The notes beneath the pieces are model-generated. The model made no database searches. It worked only from the letters and a program-made list of their open reading frames with translations, and was not told the origin of the DNA. Source: JALHTV01 sp049510055 (GTDB lineage Bacteria; Planctomycetota; Phycisphaerae; SM23-33). Taken from it: a DNA stretch of 21,038 bases. The stretch is taken from assembly GCA_049510055.1 (NCBI GenBank), contig JBEKZI010000033.1, positions 1-21,038 of the forward strand. Reading direction: 5' to 3'. The first letter of the stretch is position 1, and every line of letters starts with the position of its first letter. A program made the position numbers and the translations under genes. This document shows, piece after piece, positions 8,141 to 15,340 of the stretch.

Positions 8141-8161
8141 CGGAGGCTTTTCCAGCCTCCG
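8141..8161. repeat. Perfect hairpin in the manC-uvrA gap; possible dispersed palindromic element
   Basis: CGGAGGCT (8141-8148) pairs perfectly with AGCCTCCG (8154-8161) around a five-base loop (TTTCC). It lies in the 147-base gap 8061-8207 between the guanylyltransferase start and the uvrA stop. No T run follows on either strand, so it is not a classical terminator. On the minus strand the surrounding text (CAGGCGGGCGACCGTCTGGT, then the hairpin) looks like the GC-rich intergenic palindromes that recur in planctomycete-like genomes. That likeness is from memory. Only one copy is present in this window. Nothing else was recognised in the gap. Confidence 0.45.
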
Positions 8162-8207
8162 CCCTGCCGGAATCATCGGCACACCAGACGGTCGCCCGCC
8201 TGTTTTT

Positions 8208-11200
8208 CTAGCGGGGCCGCTTCGTCACGGCGTGGTTCAGGCGGCTGGCCAGGAACTGTCCGGTGTACGAACCGGCCACCGCGACGACGTCTTCCGGCGT
8301 GCCCTCGGCCACGATCGCCCCGCCGGCGTCGCCCCCGCCGGGGCCAAGGTCGATCACCCAGTCGGCGCACTTGATCACGTCCAGGTTGTGCTCGATGACC
8401 ACCACCGTGTTGCCCAGGTCGGCCAGGCGGTTCAAGACGTTCAGTAGGTTGTGGATGTCGGCGAAGTGCAGGCCCGTGGTGGGCTCGTCCAGAACGTACA
8501 ACGTCTGGCCGGTGGCCGTCTTGCCCAGCTCCGTGGCCAGCTTGACGCGCTGCGCCTCGCCGCCCGACAGCGTCGTGGAGCTCTGGCCCAGCTCCACGTA
8601 TCCCAGCCCCACGTCGGACAGGGCCTTGATGAGCTGGCGGATGCGGGGGAAGTTTTCGAAGAACGCCAGCGCCTCCTCCACGCGCATGGCCAGGACGTCG
8701 GCGATGTTTTTCCCGCGGTAGCGCACTTCCAGCGTTTCGCGGTTGTAGCGCGTGCCCTTGCACTCCTGGCAGGTGACGTAGATGTCCGGCAGGAAGTGCA
8801 TCTCGATGCGCTTGGTGCCTTGGCCCTGGCAGGCCTCGCACCGCCCGCCGCGGACGTTGAAGCTGAACCGCCCGGTCTTGTAGCCGCGAATTTTGGCCTC
8901 GCGCGTCTTGGCGAAGACCTGGCGGATGAAGTCGAACACGCCCGTGTACGTGGCCGGGTTCGACCGCGGCGTGCGGCCGATGGGCGACTGGTCGATCTCG
9001 ATGACCTTGTCGATCTTGCCCACGCCGAGAATCTTGTCGTACTCGCCAGGCTTCTCGCGCGAACCGGAAATCCGCCGCCGCAGCACCCGCAACAGCGTGA
9101 GGTTCACCAGCGTGCTCTTGCCGCTGCCGCTGACGCCCGTGACGCAGACAATGCCGCCCAGCGGAAATCGGACGTTGATGCTCTTGAGGTTGTTCTCGCG
9201 GCAGCCGCGGACCTCCACCGCCCGATCGGGGCTCACAAGCCGGCGGCGCGAGGGCGTTTCGATGCGCAGGTCGCCGACGAGGTACTTGCCCGTCAGCGAC
9301 TCGTTGGCTCCGCAGATGTCGGCGATCCGGCCCTCGGCCACAATTCGCCCGCCGTGCCGGCCGGCGCCGGGGCCCAAGTCAAGAATCCAGTCGGCGCTGC
9401 GGATGGTCTCCTCGTCGTGCTCGACCACCAGAACCGTGTTGCCCATGTCCCGCAGGTGCTTCAGCGTGCCGATCAGCCGCTGATTGTCCCGCTGGTGCAG
9501 GCCGATGGTGGGCTCGTCCAGCACGTAGCAGACGCCCACCAGGCCGCTGCCGACCTGCGTGGCCAGGCGGATGCGCTGCCCCTCGCCACCGGAGAGGCTC
9601 CCGGCCGTGCGGTCCAGCGTGATGTAATCCAGTCCCACGTCGGTGAGGAACTTGAGGCGGTGGCGAATCTCCCGGACGATCGGCTCGGAAATCTGCGTCC
9701 GCTCGGCGTCCAGTCGCAGGGAATCCAGGAACCCCAGGGCCTCGCCGATGCTCATCCGCGTCACCTGGTGGATGTTGCGCTCCCCCACCACCACCGCCAG
9801 CGACGCGGCCTTCAGCCGCGCGCCCTTGCAGGTCCGGCACGGCTGCTCGCTAAGGTAGCCGTGCAGCCGGGCCTTGACGAATTCGCTGTCGGTCTTCTCC
9901 CATCGCCGCATCAGGTTGGGGACCACGCCCTCCCAGCCGCTGGCCTCGTCACCGTTCAGCAGCGCCTGGCGAATCTTGGGGTCGATCTGGGCATAGGGCG
10001 TCTCGGACGACAGGCTGTACATCCGGCAGAACTGGCGGATGAGGCGGTTGTAGAGGATGTTCATCCGCTTGCCGCCGTGGCGCCAGGCGTCGATGGCCCC
10101 GGCCGACAGCGACAGCGAGGGGTCGGGCACGATCAGGTCCGGGTCGAACTCCAGGATCGTCCCCAGGCCGTCGCAACTGTCGCAGGCGCCGTAAGGGGAA
10201 TTGAAGCTGAACATCCGCGGCGACAGCTCCGGCAGATTGGCCTGGGGGTGCCGCGGGCAGGCGTAGGTGGCGCTGAAGACCCAGTCCCGCCACGTGTCGT
10301 AGCGATTGGCTGACTCCGGCGCCGTGGGCGTCACGTCGCCGCCCGGCTGAGGCTCGTAGGTGATGGTCACCAGGCCGCCCGACAACTTCAGCGCCGTCTC
10401 GATGCTGTCGGTCAGGCGGATGCGGGCGGTGTCCCGCAGGATCAGCCGGTCCACCACGACCTCGACGGTGTGCTTGCGGTTCTTGTCCAGTTCCGGGGCG
10501 GCCTTCAGGTCGTACACCTTGCCGTCGATGCGCACGCGGACGAACCCCTCGCGCTGCACGGCCCGGAGGGGCTCCGCGTGCTGGCCCTTCTGCCCGCGGA
10601 TGATCGGCGCCAGGACCATGAACCGCGTGCCCTCCGGCAGCGTGAAGAGGGCGTCGACCATCTGGCTGACGGTCTGCGACGTGATCGGCTGGCCGCAGAT
10701 CCAGCAGTGCGGCGTGCCCACGCGGGCGAAGAGCAAGCGGAGGTAATCGTAAATCTCCGTCGTCGTCGCCACGGTGGACCGGGGGTTGTGGGCGGCCGGT
10801 CTCTGCTCGATGGCCACCGTGGGCGGCAGGCCCTCGATGTGCTCCACGTCCGGCTTGGAAAGCTGCTCCAGGAACTGGCGGGCGTAGGCCGAGAGGCTCT
10901 CGACGTACTTCCGCTGCCCCTCGGCGTACACCGTGTCGAAGGCCAGGGAGCTTTTTCCCGAACCGCTCAGGCCGGTCACGACCACCAGCTTGTCGCGGGG
11001 GATGCGCACGTTGATGTTCTGGAGGTTGTGCTCCTTGGCCCCCAGGATGACGATGGCTTTGGACTCCTGCCCGGCCGCGGGACTTTGCGAAGAGGGGCCT
11101 GCCTCGGCGGCGGAGCGCGGCCCCGCCGCGGACGTTTCAGGGACCGCCGGGGCGTTCTTGCCCGGCCGGCGGTTCGCCCCGGCACCGGAGGATGGATTCA

Positions 11201-11213
11201 TCGTCGTGGCCAT
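8208..11213 (-). CDS. uvrA: Excinuclease ABC subunit A (UvrA)
   Basis: UvrA is the DNA-damage-recognition ATPase of nucleotide excision repair, acting with UvrB and UvrC in the cytoplasm. The 1001-residue protein has both ABC modules. Walker A GLSGSGKSSLAFDT starts at about residue 80 and GVSGSGKSTL is in the second half. Two ABC signatures (LSGGEGQRIRLA, LSGGEAQRVKLA) and two Walker B segments (YVLDEPTIGLH, YVLDEPTTGLH) are present. The second zinc module is typical (CEACQGQG ... CQECKGTRYN). The first module has CPRH instead of CxxC before the CDSCDGLG pair, so its second ligand appears to be histidine. A ~50-residue low-complexity N-terminal extension (Pro/Ala/Ser-rich) precedes the conserved IVILGAKEHNL; the start ATG 11213 has no obvious Shine-Dalgarno and remains uncertain. 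Confidence 0.96.
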   Translation of the reverse strand: MATTMNPSSGAGANRRPGKNAPAVPETSAAGPRSAAEAGPSSQSPAAGQESKAIVILGAKEHNLQNINVRIPRDKLVVVTGLSGSGKSSLAFDTVYAEGQRKYVESLSAYARQFLEQLSKPDVEHIEGLPPTVAIEQRPAAHNPRSTVATTTEIYDYLRLLFARVGTPHCWICGQPITSQTVSQMVDALFTLPEGTRFMVLAPIIRGQKGQHAEPLRAVQREGFVRVRIDGKVYDLKAAPELDKNRKHTVEVVVDRLILRDTARIRLTDSIETALKLSGGLVTITYEPQPGGDVTPTAPESANRYDTWRDWVFSATYACPRHPQANLPELSPRMFSFNSPYGACDSCDGLGTILEFDPDLIVPDPSLSLSAGAIDAWRHGGKRMNILYNRLIRQFCRMYSLSSETPYAQIDPKIRQALLNGDEASGWEGVVPNLMRRWEKTDSEFVKARLHGYLSEQPCRTCKGARLKAASLAVVVGERNIHQVTRMSIGEALGFLDSLRLDAERTQISEPIVREIRHRLKFLTDVGLDYITLDRTAGSLSGGEGQRIRLATQVGSGLVGVCYVLDEPTIGLHQRDNQRLIGTLKHLRDMGNTVLVVEHDEETIRSADWILDLGPGAGRHGGRIVAEGRIADICGANESLTGKYLVGDLRIETPSRRRLVSPDRAVEVRGCRENNLKSINVRFPLGGIVCVTGVSGSGKSTLVNLTLLRVLRRRISGSREKPGEYDKILGVGKIDKVIEIDQSPIGRTPRSNPATYTGVFDFIRQVFAKTREAKIRGYKTGRFSFNVRGGRCEACQGQGTKRIEMHFLPDIYVTCQECKGTRYNRETLEVRYRGKNIADVLAMRVEEALAFFENFPRIRQLIKALSDVGLGYVELGQSSTTLSGGEAQRVKLATELGKTATGQTLYVLDEPTTGLHFADIHNLLNVLNRLADLGNTVVVIEHNLDVIKCADWVIDLGPGGGDAGGAIVAEGTPEDVVAVAGSYTGQFLASRLNHAVTKRPR

Positions 11214-11428
11214 AAGTCAAACCGGTTATTGTACCATCCTCCATCCCATTAGCAAAAGGTACACGGGCAAGACCCGCCCCATTTAATGTCCGTCACAACG
11301 ATTTTGGTAAAAACCGTTGCTTTTACGGCTATTCCTGATAATATTGGCATTGCTTGGAAGGGAGCTCCGCAGGAGGAGTTGTTTGTTTTCAAAGGTTTCG
11401 TCCCTTGGGCTTTTTTTGCCAACCTCTT
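11214..11428. other. Divergent intergenic region between uvrA and the pectate lyase gene
   Basis: This gap should hold the promoters for both divergent genes, but no convincing -35/-10 pair is visible. It contains a small palindrome-like stretch (GTAAAA at about 11308 and TTTTAC further on) and AT-rich segments including GATAAT near 11336. An open frame starts at 11286 and runs into the lyase gene, but it has no Shine-Dalgarno and is not protein-like, so this stretch is treated as a leader. Confidence 0.4.
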
Positions 11429-11437
11429 AGGAGGAGG
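11429..11437 (+). promoter_or_regulatory. Strong Shine-Dalgarno deciding the lyase start
   Basis: AGGAGGAGG lies four bases before ATG 11442. It fixes the start at MFNLRTLVGF, which opens a signal peptide, instead of the longer frame from 11286. Confidence 0.85.
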
Positions 11438-11441
11438 AACG

Positions 11442-12911
11442 ATGTTTAATCTGAGGACGCTGGTTGGCTTTTGGCGACGTTCTCGGTGGGTACTGCTTAT
11501 CGGGTTGAGTCTGCTGGTACTCTGCGATGCCGATTCGGCGGTGGCTGCACTTGCCTTCCCGGGCGCTGAGGGGTACGGAGCCAACGCCTCCGGCGGGCGC
11601 GGCGGGGTCGTGTATCACGTCACCAGCCTGGCCGATACCAATACCACGGGCACGTTGCGCTATGGGCTTTCCCACGGCACCGGCGGTACGACCATCATCT
11701 TTGACGTCTCCGGCACGATCGAGCTGACTAAAAGTTTGCAGGTCAACAGACCCAATATCACCATCGCAGGCCAGACCGCCCCGGGACAAGGCATCTGCCT
11801 GAAGAATTACCCCTTCGAGATCAACGCCAATAACGTGATCGTCCGCGACATCCGCAGCCGCCTGGGGACCGACGCCAACCAGCAGGAAGACAGCATGACT
11901 CTGGTGGGCGGCGACAACATCATTGTCGACCACTGCTCGGCCTCCTGGAGCGTGGACGAGGTGTTCTCCGTCAAGCAGGGCGCCACGGTTTCGCACGCCA
12001 CCGTGCAGAATTGCCTGATGACCGAGGCCCTCAACAACTCCATTCACGACAAGGGCCCCCACAGCTACGGTTCGCTGATCAGGCCCGGCATAAACTGCTG
12101 GTTAAGCTGGTATGGCAACCTCTATGCCGACAACGTGAGTCGCAATCCCCGGCCTGGCTATAACTCCGCCGAGACCGTGATTTTCGACTTCCGCAACAAC
12201 GTCGTCTACAACTGGTCCGACCAGGCCGGTTACACCGAGGCTGACGGCAGTGGAATGCTCAATATGAACTACGTCGGCAATTACGCGATCGTCGGGCCCA
12301 GCGGGAACAAGGCCTATATCTTCAATGGTAAAAGCGTCTCTGCCTTGCAGATTTACCAGTCCGGCAACAAGATGGACTCCAATAAGAACGGCGTCGCGGA
12401 CGGAATCGACAGCGGCTGGGGCATGTTCACGGGCGTCCTGGACAGCTCGAAGATGACCAGTGAATTCGCCATGGACCCCAATTACCCCTCCGTCACCCCC
12501 GTCACCGCCGATCAAGCCCTTGCGAATCTCTTGAACAGCGGAGGGGCCTTTGCCTGGAACCGCGACACGGCGGACGCCAACATTATCGCCCAAGTGGCCA
12601 GCTACGGTACGGCCGGGGCCATCTACGACACCGTGACCCAAGCCGGCGGCTATCCGTCGCTTTTACAGCTTAGCCGCGATCCCAACTACGACAGCGACGG
12701 CGACGGCATGCCCGACACCTGGGAGCTCGCCCACGGACTGAATCCCAACGATCCCAACGACAGAAACAATTACAGTTTCAGTTCCGACTACACGAACCTC
12801 GAGGTGTACCTCGACGAAATAGCCATCCCCGAGCCTGCCACGACGGGCCTGCTGACCATCGGCGCCTTCGGTCTGCTGAGCCGCCGCAGATTCCAACGGC
12901 GGCGCCATTAA
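11442..12911 (+). CDS. Secreted pectate lyase-like (PL1-type) protein with PEP-CTERM tail
   Basis: The 489-residue product starts with basic residues and a hydrophobic core (WVLLIGLSLLVL) ending near SAVA-ALAF, a type I signal peptide. The mature protein begins FPGAEGYGANASGGRGG, the usual opening of bacterial pectate lyase-like parallel beta-helices. It carries NITIAGQTAPGQG and DNIIVDHCSASWSVDEVFS, which matches the IDHCS-like substrate-cleft strand of PL1 enzymes. Near the C-terminus, DSDGDGMPDTWELAHGLNP is a calcium-binding thrombospondin-type repeat. The extreme C-terminus is IPEPATTGLLTIGAFGLLSR followed by arginines, a PEP-CTERM sorting signal: PEP, a hydrophobic helix and a basic tail, read by an exosortase not encoded here. 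The enzyme likely cleaves polyuronate polysaccharide at the cell surface; substrate and activity are unproven. The gene is divergent from uvrA. Confidence 0.85.
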   Translation: MFNLRTLVGFWRRSRWVLLIGLSLLVLCDADSAVAALAFPGAEGYGANASGGRGGVVYHVTSLADTNTTGTLRYGLSHGTGGTTIIFDVSGTIELTKSLQVNRPNITIAGQTAPGQGICLKNYPFEINANNVIVRDIRSRLGTDANQQEDSMTLVGGDNIIVDHCSASWSVDEVFSVKQGATVSHATVQNCLMTEALNNSIHDKGPHSYGSLIRPGINCWLSWYGNLYADNVSRNPRPGYNSAETVIFDFRNNVVYNWSDQAGYTEADGSGMLNMNYVGNYAIVGPSGNKAYIFNGKSVSALQIYQSGNKMDSNKNGVADGIDSGWGMFTGVLDSSKMTSEFAMDPNYPSVTPVTADQALANLLNSGGAFAWNRDTADANIIAQVASYGTAGAIYDTVTQAGGYPSLLQLSRDPNYDSDGDGMPDTWELAHGLNPNDPNDRNNYSFSSDYTNLEVYLDEIAIPEPATTGLLTIGAFGLLSRRRFQRRRH

Positions 12912-12953
12912 CTCCAAGGGTGGGACCAGCAATCCCGGAGCGATTCCAAGGCA

Positions 12954-13316
12954 TCAGGCCTCGTCGGTCTGCGACTGTCCCTGCGGGCTGGACAATTGCA
13001 GCGTCGCCAAAGCCGTAGCCATGTCCTGGGTGAACTTGAAGATCCGGTCCAGGCCGGTCACGTGGAAGATGCCATGGACGTGCGGGGTGACGCCGCACAG
13101 AATCAGGTGGTGTCCATGCGTGGTCAGTTGCTTACGGAGACGCAACAGGCGGGCGAGATTGGAACTGTCGATGAAGCCCATCGCCGAGCAGTCCAGGACG
13201 ACGTCCACCGGCTTGGCGGTCAGGGCTTCCGCCAGGGCCGCCAGGTCATCCGTGAATTGGGGATCGTCGGCCAGATCGACCACCGTGATGCTGTCGGACC
13301 ATTCCTGAACCGTCAT
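12954..13316 (-). CDS. STAS-domain protein (anti-sigma factor antagonist-like)
   Basis: Start ATG 13316 has an AGGAG about ten bases upstream and opens MTVQEWSDSITVVDL; a GTG start at 13340 would add 8 poorly supported residues. The 120-residue protein is a STAS domain: VDVVLDCSAMGFIDSSNLAR at 37-56 ends in DSSN, the usual phosphorylation-site region (Ser51/Ser52), followed by LLRLRKQL and LILCGVTPHVHGIFHVTGLD at later positions. STAS proteins typically bind anti-sigma kinases and are switched by phosphorylation of that serine. The last ~15 residues are a Ser/Gln/Thr-rich tail. It is third in a likely operon after the membrane protein gene (60-base gap). No anti-sigma kinase or phosphatase gene is in the window. 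Confidence 0.88.
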   Translation of the reverse strand: MTVQEWSDSITVVDLADDPQFTDDLAALAEALTAKPVDVVLDCSAMGFIDSSNLARLLRLRKQLTTHGHHLILCGVTPHVHGIFHVTGLDRIFKFTQDMATALATLQLSSPQGQSQTDEA

Positions 13317-13376
13317 ATCGAACAGACTCCTTCCGCCCACGGCCGTCGGGAAGGATAGCCGCGACGATGGGCGGCG

Positions 13377-13994
13377 TCAACGCTCCCCACCGCTTGCGGC
13401 CCCTTCCGGGCCCTCGGGGCCCTTGGCCAGCCCGACGTGCTGGGCGGCTATGCCGATAGCTACGTCGATCAGCGTATGCCCGATCAGGATCACCGCCGCC
13501 GCCGAAGCCAGGTGCTGCTCGTTCGTTGAAGCTTCCGCGTACTGCCGCAGGAACAGGCACACGGCAAAGCCGAACACGTTCATGATACCGAACAGCGCCG
13601 CCCCCCAGGCGATTGTTCTGCGGCCATAGGCCATCAGCATCCGCAACATCACGCCGCCGCACCCCCCCACCAGCGTGGCCACCAGGGCGTAGATCATGAC
13701 GGCCAACTGGACGGGCACGGAAGAAAGCATCGGGCGGTCCTGCAAGGTCATCGCCCAGACGACCAGGAGCGCCAGGTTGGCCACCGCCCAGAGAATCGCC
13801 ACCCAGGCCACCAGCTCCACGCCGGCGGTCTTGACCACCGGTTCCGGCGGATTGACGTCCACCATGGCCACCACCGGCTCGCCCTTGGTCCGCCGGAGGT
13901 AACCGCGGAAACCCCGCAAGAGGCTCAGCATCGCCAGCCCCGCGATCACCACCAAGACCCCCGCCAGTACGGTTTGCACCAAAAGGGTTGGCAT
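13377..13994 (-). CDS. Five-helix integral membrane protein of unknown function
   Basis: The start ATG 13994 has an AAGGAG seven bases upstream, and the product is then 205 residues; a longer frame up to 14159 lies inside the neighbouring gene and is rejected. Five hydrophobic segments are visible at about residues 4-26, 59-83, 95-122, 128-150 and 162-185. A hydrophilic loop at about 28-57 contains prolines and basic residues (RRTKGEPVV), and the C-terminal 18 residues are a Gly/Glu-rich tail. Pairs of Gly and Ala in the helices suggest tight packing. I do not recognise the family. It lies between an RNase HII-like gene and a STAS gene on the same strand, with gaps of 32 and 60 bases, so co-expression is likely but a functional link is not shown. 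Confidence 0.8.
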   Translation of the reverse strand: MPTLLVQTVLAGVLVVIAGLAMLSLLRGFRGYLRRTKGEPVVAMVDVNPPEPVVKTAGVELVAWVAILWAVANLALLVVWAMTLQDRPMLSSVPVQLAVMIYALVATLVGGCGGVMLRMLMAYGRRTIAWGAALFGIMNVFGFAVCLFLRQYAEASTNEQHLASAAAVILIGHTLIDVAIGIAAQHVGLAKGPEGPEGAASGGER

Positions 13995-14026
13995 ACGCGG
14001 CTCCTTGTTCGTCGAATCAGCGAACG

Positions 14027-15001
14027 TTACCGAAACCTGTAAAGCGTCTGCTGGTCGATGCCCATCTTCCTGACCACCGGCAGGATGTCCTGGTAAAACC
14101 TCTGCCCGTCGGCATAGTAGCCCGCCGTGGGGGCCAGCCCGGGAACCTGATGCGTCCAATAGGAGTTGTATATCCGCATGAACAGCTCACGCAAGTATTT
14201 GCTGGTCATGGACGCCAGCGCCACCGGCAACTGGCGGTTCTCGCAGTCCGTCACGAAGTAAATCTCCGCGTATCGGCCGGGCGCGGTGAGGCGGTAGGAA
14301 CTCAGCGTCTCGTTTTCTTCCATGATCTTAAACGCACAGCCCTCGAACACCCGGCTGAGCGGCTCCAGGTAGCGCATCCGCCCGCCTTGGCGGTCGACGT
14401 GGATGATGAGCCGATCCTTTTGGGCCTCGGGCATCTGCCATAAGTGCATCAACAGGCGGCAGGTCACGTCCAGGAGCATCACCCCCTTGCCGCTGGTTTG
14501 GGCCAGGTGGTTGAACTCATGCTCAAAGACCGTCTCGCTGCGAACGGTCAGCCACTTGACCTGCGCCTGCCGCATGGCTGAATCCAGGGCATTGGCCGAC
14601 AACACCATCTCGACGAGCGAGGAGACCTGCGGCAGCGGCAATTGGACAGAGCCGTACCACGGATAGGCCGCCGCTTGGGAAATAGCAGGCGGGCAGATGA
14701 TCTCCAGCAGCCCCTCCAGCGACGGCGGCAGGAGCCCCCGAGTGGCCAGCATGGTCAGGACGCCTCGTTCCAGCCGCCCCAGCCCGACTTGGCCGCGCAG
14801 ACCGCTATAGAGCTCCTTGCTGTCGGCGATGGCGATGCGGGTGCTGCGTTTGCCGCTCTTGCGGCAGACCGCCCCGGCCAGGAGCTGCCACATCGAGGCG
14901 TCGGCCTTGGCGTCGGGAAGCGAAAAAGCCGTCGCGGAAACCACCAGCGGGCCGAGCACCGGCCCCAGTCCCGCCTCGTCTATGCCGGCTACGATGGCCA
15001 A
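14027..15001 (-). CDS. Divergent RNase HII-like protein
   Basis: The start is probably TTG 15001, because GGAGG (complement of 15008-15012) lies six bases upstream and the product then begins MAIVAGIDEAGLGPVLGPLV, the hallmark of RNase HII/HIII. The open frame goes on upstream to ATG 15133 but includes a TATAAT box. In the 324-residue product D8 and E9 are the first two catalytic carboxylates. DSKEL follows like the DSKKL motif, IIHVDRQGG carries a candidate third aspartate, and ALASMTSKYLREL matches the ASIxAKxxR segment of RNase HII. Between these lie long stretches (ICPPAISQAAAYPWYGSV, EHEFNHLAQTSG) unlike standard RNase HII, and the C-terminal YADGQRFYQDIL region is unusual. Cleavage of RNA in RNA/DNA hybrids is inferred. 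The protein is longer than typical RNase HII (about 200-250). Confidence 0.72.
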   Translation of the reverse strand: MAIVAGIDEAGLGPVLGPLVVSATAFSLPDAKADASMWQLLAGAVCRKSGKRSTRIAIADSKELYSGLRGQVGLGRLERGVLTMLATRGLLPPSLEGLLEIICPPAISQAAAYPWYGSVQLPLPQVSSLVEMVLSANALDSAMRQAQVKWLTVRSETVFEHEFNHLAQTSGKGVMLLDVTCRLLMHLWQMPEAQKDRLIIHVDRQGGRMRYLEPLSRVFEGCAFKIMEENETLSSYRLTAPGRYAEIYFVTDCENRQLPVALASMTSKYLRELFMRIYNSYWTHQVPGLAPTAGYYADGQRFYQDILPVVRKMGIDQQTLYRFR

Positions 15002-15049
15002 GACCAACCTCCGTGTCCCCCGCCGACCGGCCTGGGGATAAGTGCCCGA

Positions 15050-15055
15050 ATTATA
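15050..15055 (-). promoter_or_regulatory. Possible -10 box for the RNase HII-like operon
   Basis: The complement of 15050-15055 is a perfect TATAAT, about 50 bases upstream of the proposed TTG start. It would give a leader of roughly 40 bases. No convincing -35 hexamer is seen at the usual spacing, so it is only a candidate. Its position inside the longer open frame supports the shorter start. Confidence 0.4.
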
Positions 15056-15340
15056 GGCCCCTGGGGTACAAAAACACCACCTTCCTTTCGTTGACAAAAG
15101 GCCGAAGCGCGTTATCATAAGCTGGTTGCTCACCCCCCCCGGAGGACGAGGCCAGGCAGCGGCTGAAGTGGTGAAGGTTTTTAACGCTTAAATGCCGATT
15201 ACATGTTGTATAAGCGAAAATTACCGCTGCCCTGAAGCTTCGGGCTGCAAGGCAACGGACATGCTTTTTTGTTTACTTTTGTACTTCTTTTTTTGTGCCC
15301 AGCCGAAGGACCGCGGGCGCAAGACAGTAAGGAGTTGGTC
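15056..15340 (+). other. Intergenic leader of the first repeat-protein gene
   Basis: This stretch between the divergent RNase HII-like and repeat-protein genes has no supported gene. It contains a TATAAG candidate -10 at 15209-15214 (plus strand, no good -35). An imperfect palindrome GCCC-T-GAAGCTTC-GGGC lies at 15229-15245. A pyrimidine-rich stretch with several T runs at about 15263-15296 follows it and could act on transcription. AAGGAG at 15329-15334 is the Shine-Dalgarno for ATG 15341. An open frame from 15269 runs through the leader but lacks a ribosome site. Confidence 0.4.

Noticed and set aside
6945..8447. Long plus-strand open frame (500 codons) antisense to ruvX and the guanylyltransferase gene
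   Set aside because: It mirrors two well-recognised genes on the other strand, is His/Val/Gly/Asp-rich as GC-biased antisense frames are, and matches no family.
8451..10313. Plus-strand open frame of 620 codons antisense to uvrA
   Set aside because: uvrA motifs on the minus strand explain the region; the antisense product has GC-bias composition and no ribosome site.
15002..15133. Longer N-terminus for the RNase HII-like protein starting at ATG 15133
   Set aside because: This segment contains a TATAAT box and cysteine/arginine-rich text, while GGAGG is correctly placed for TTG 15001.
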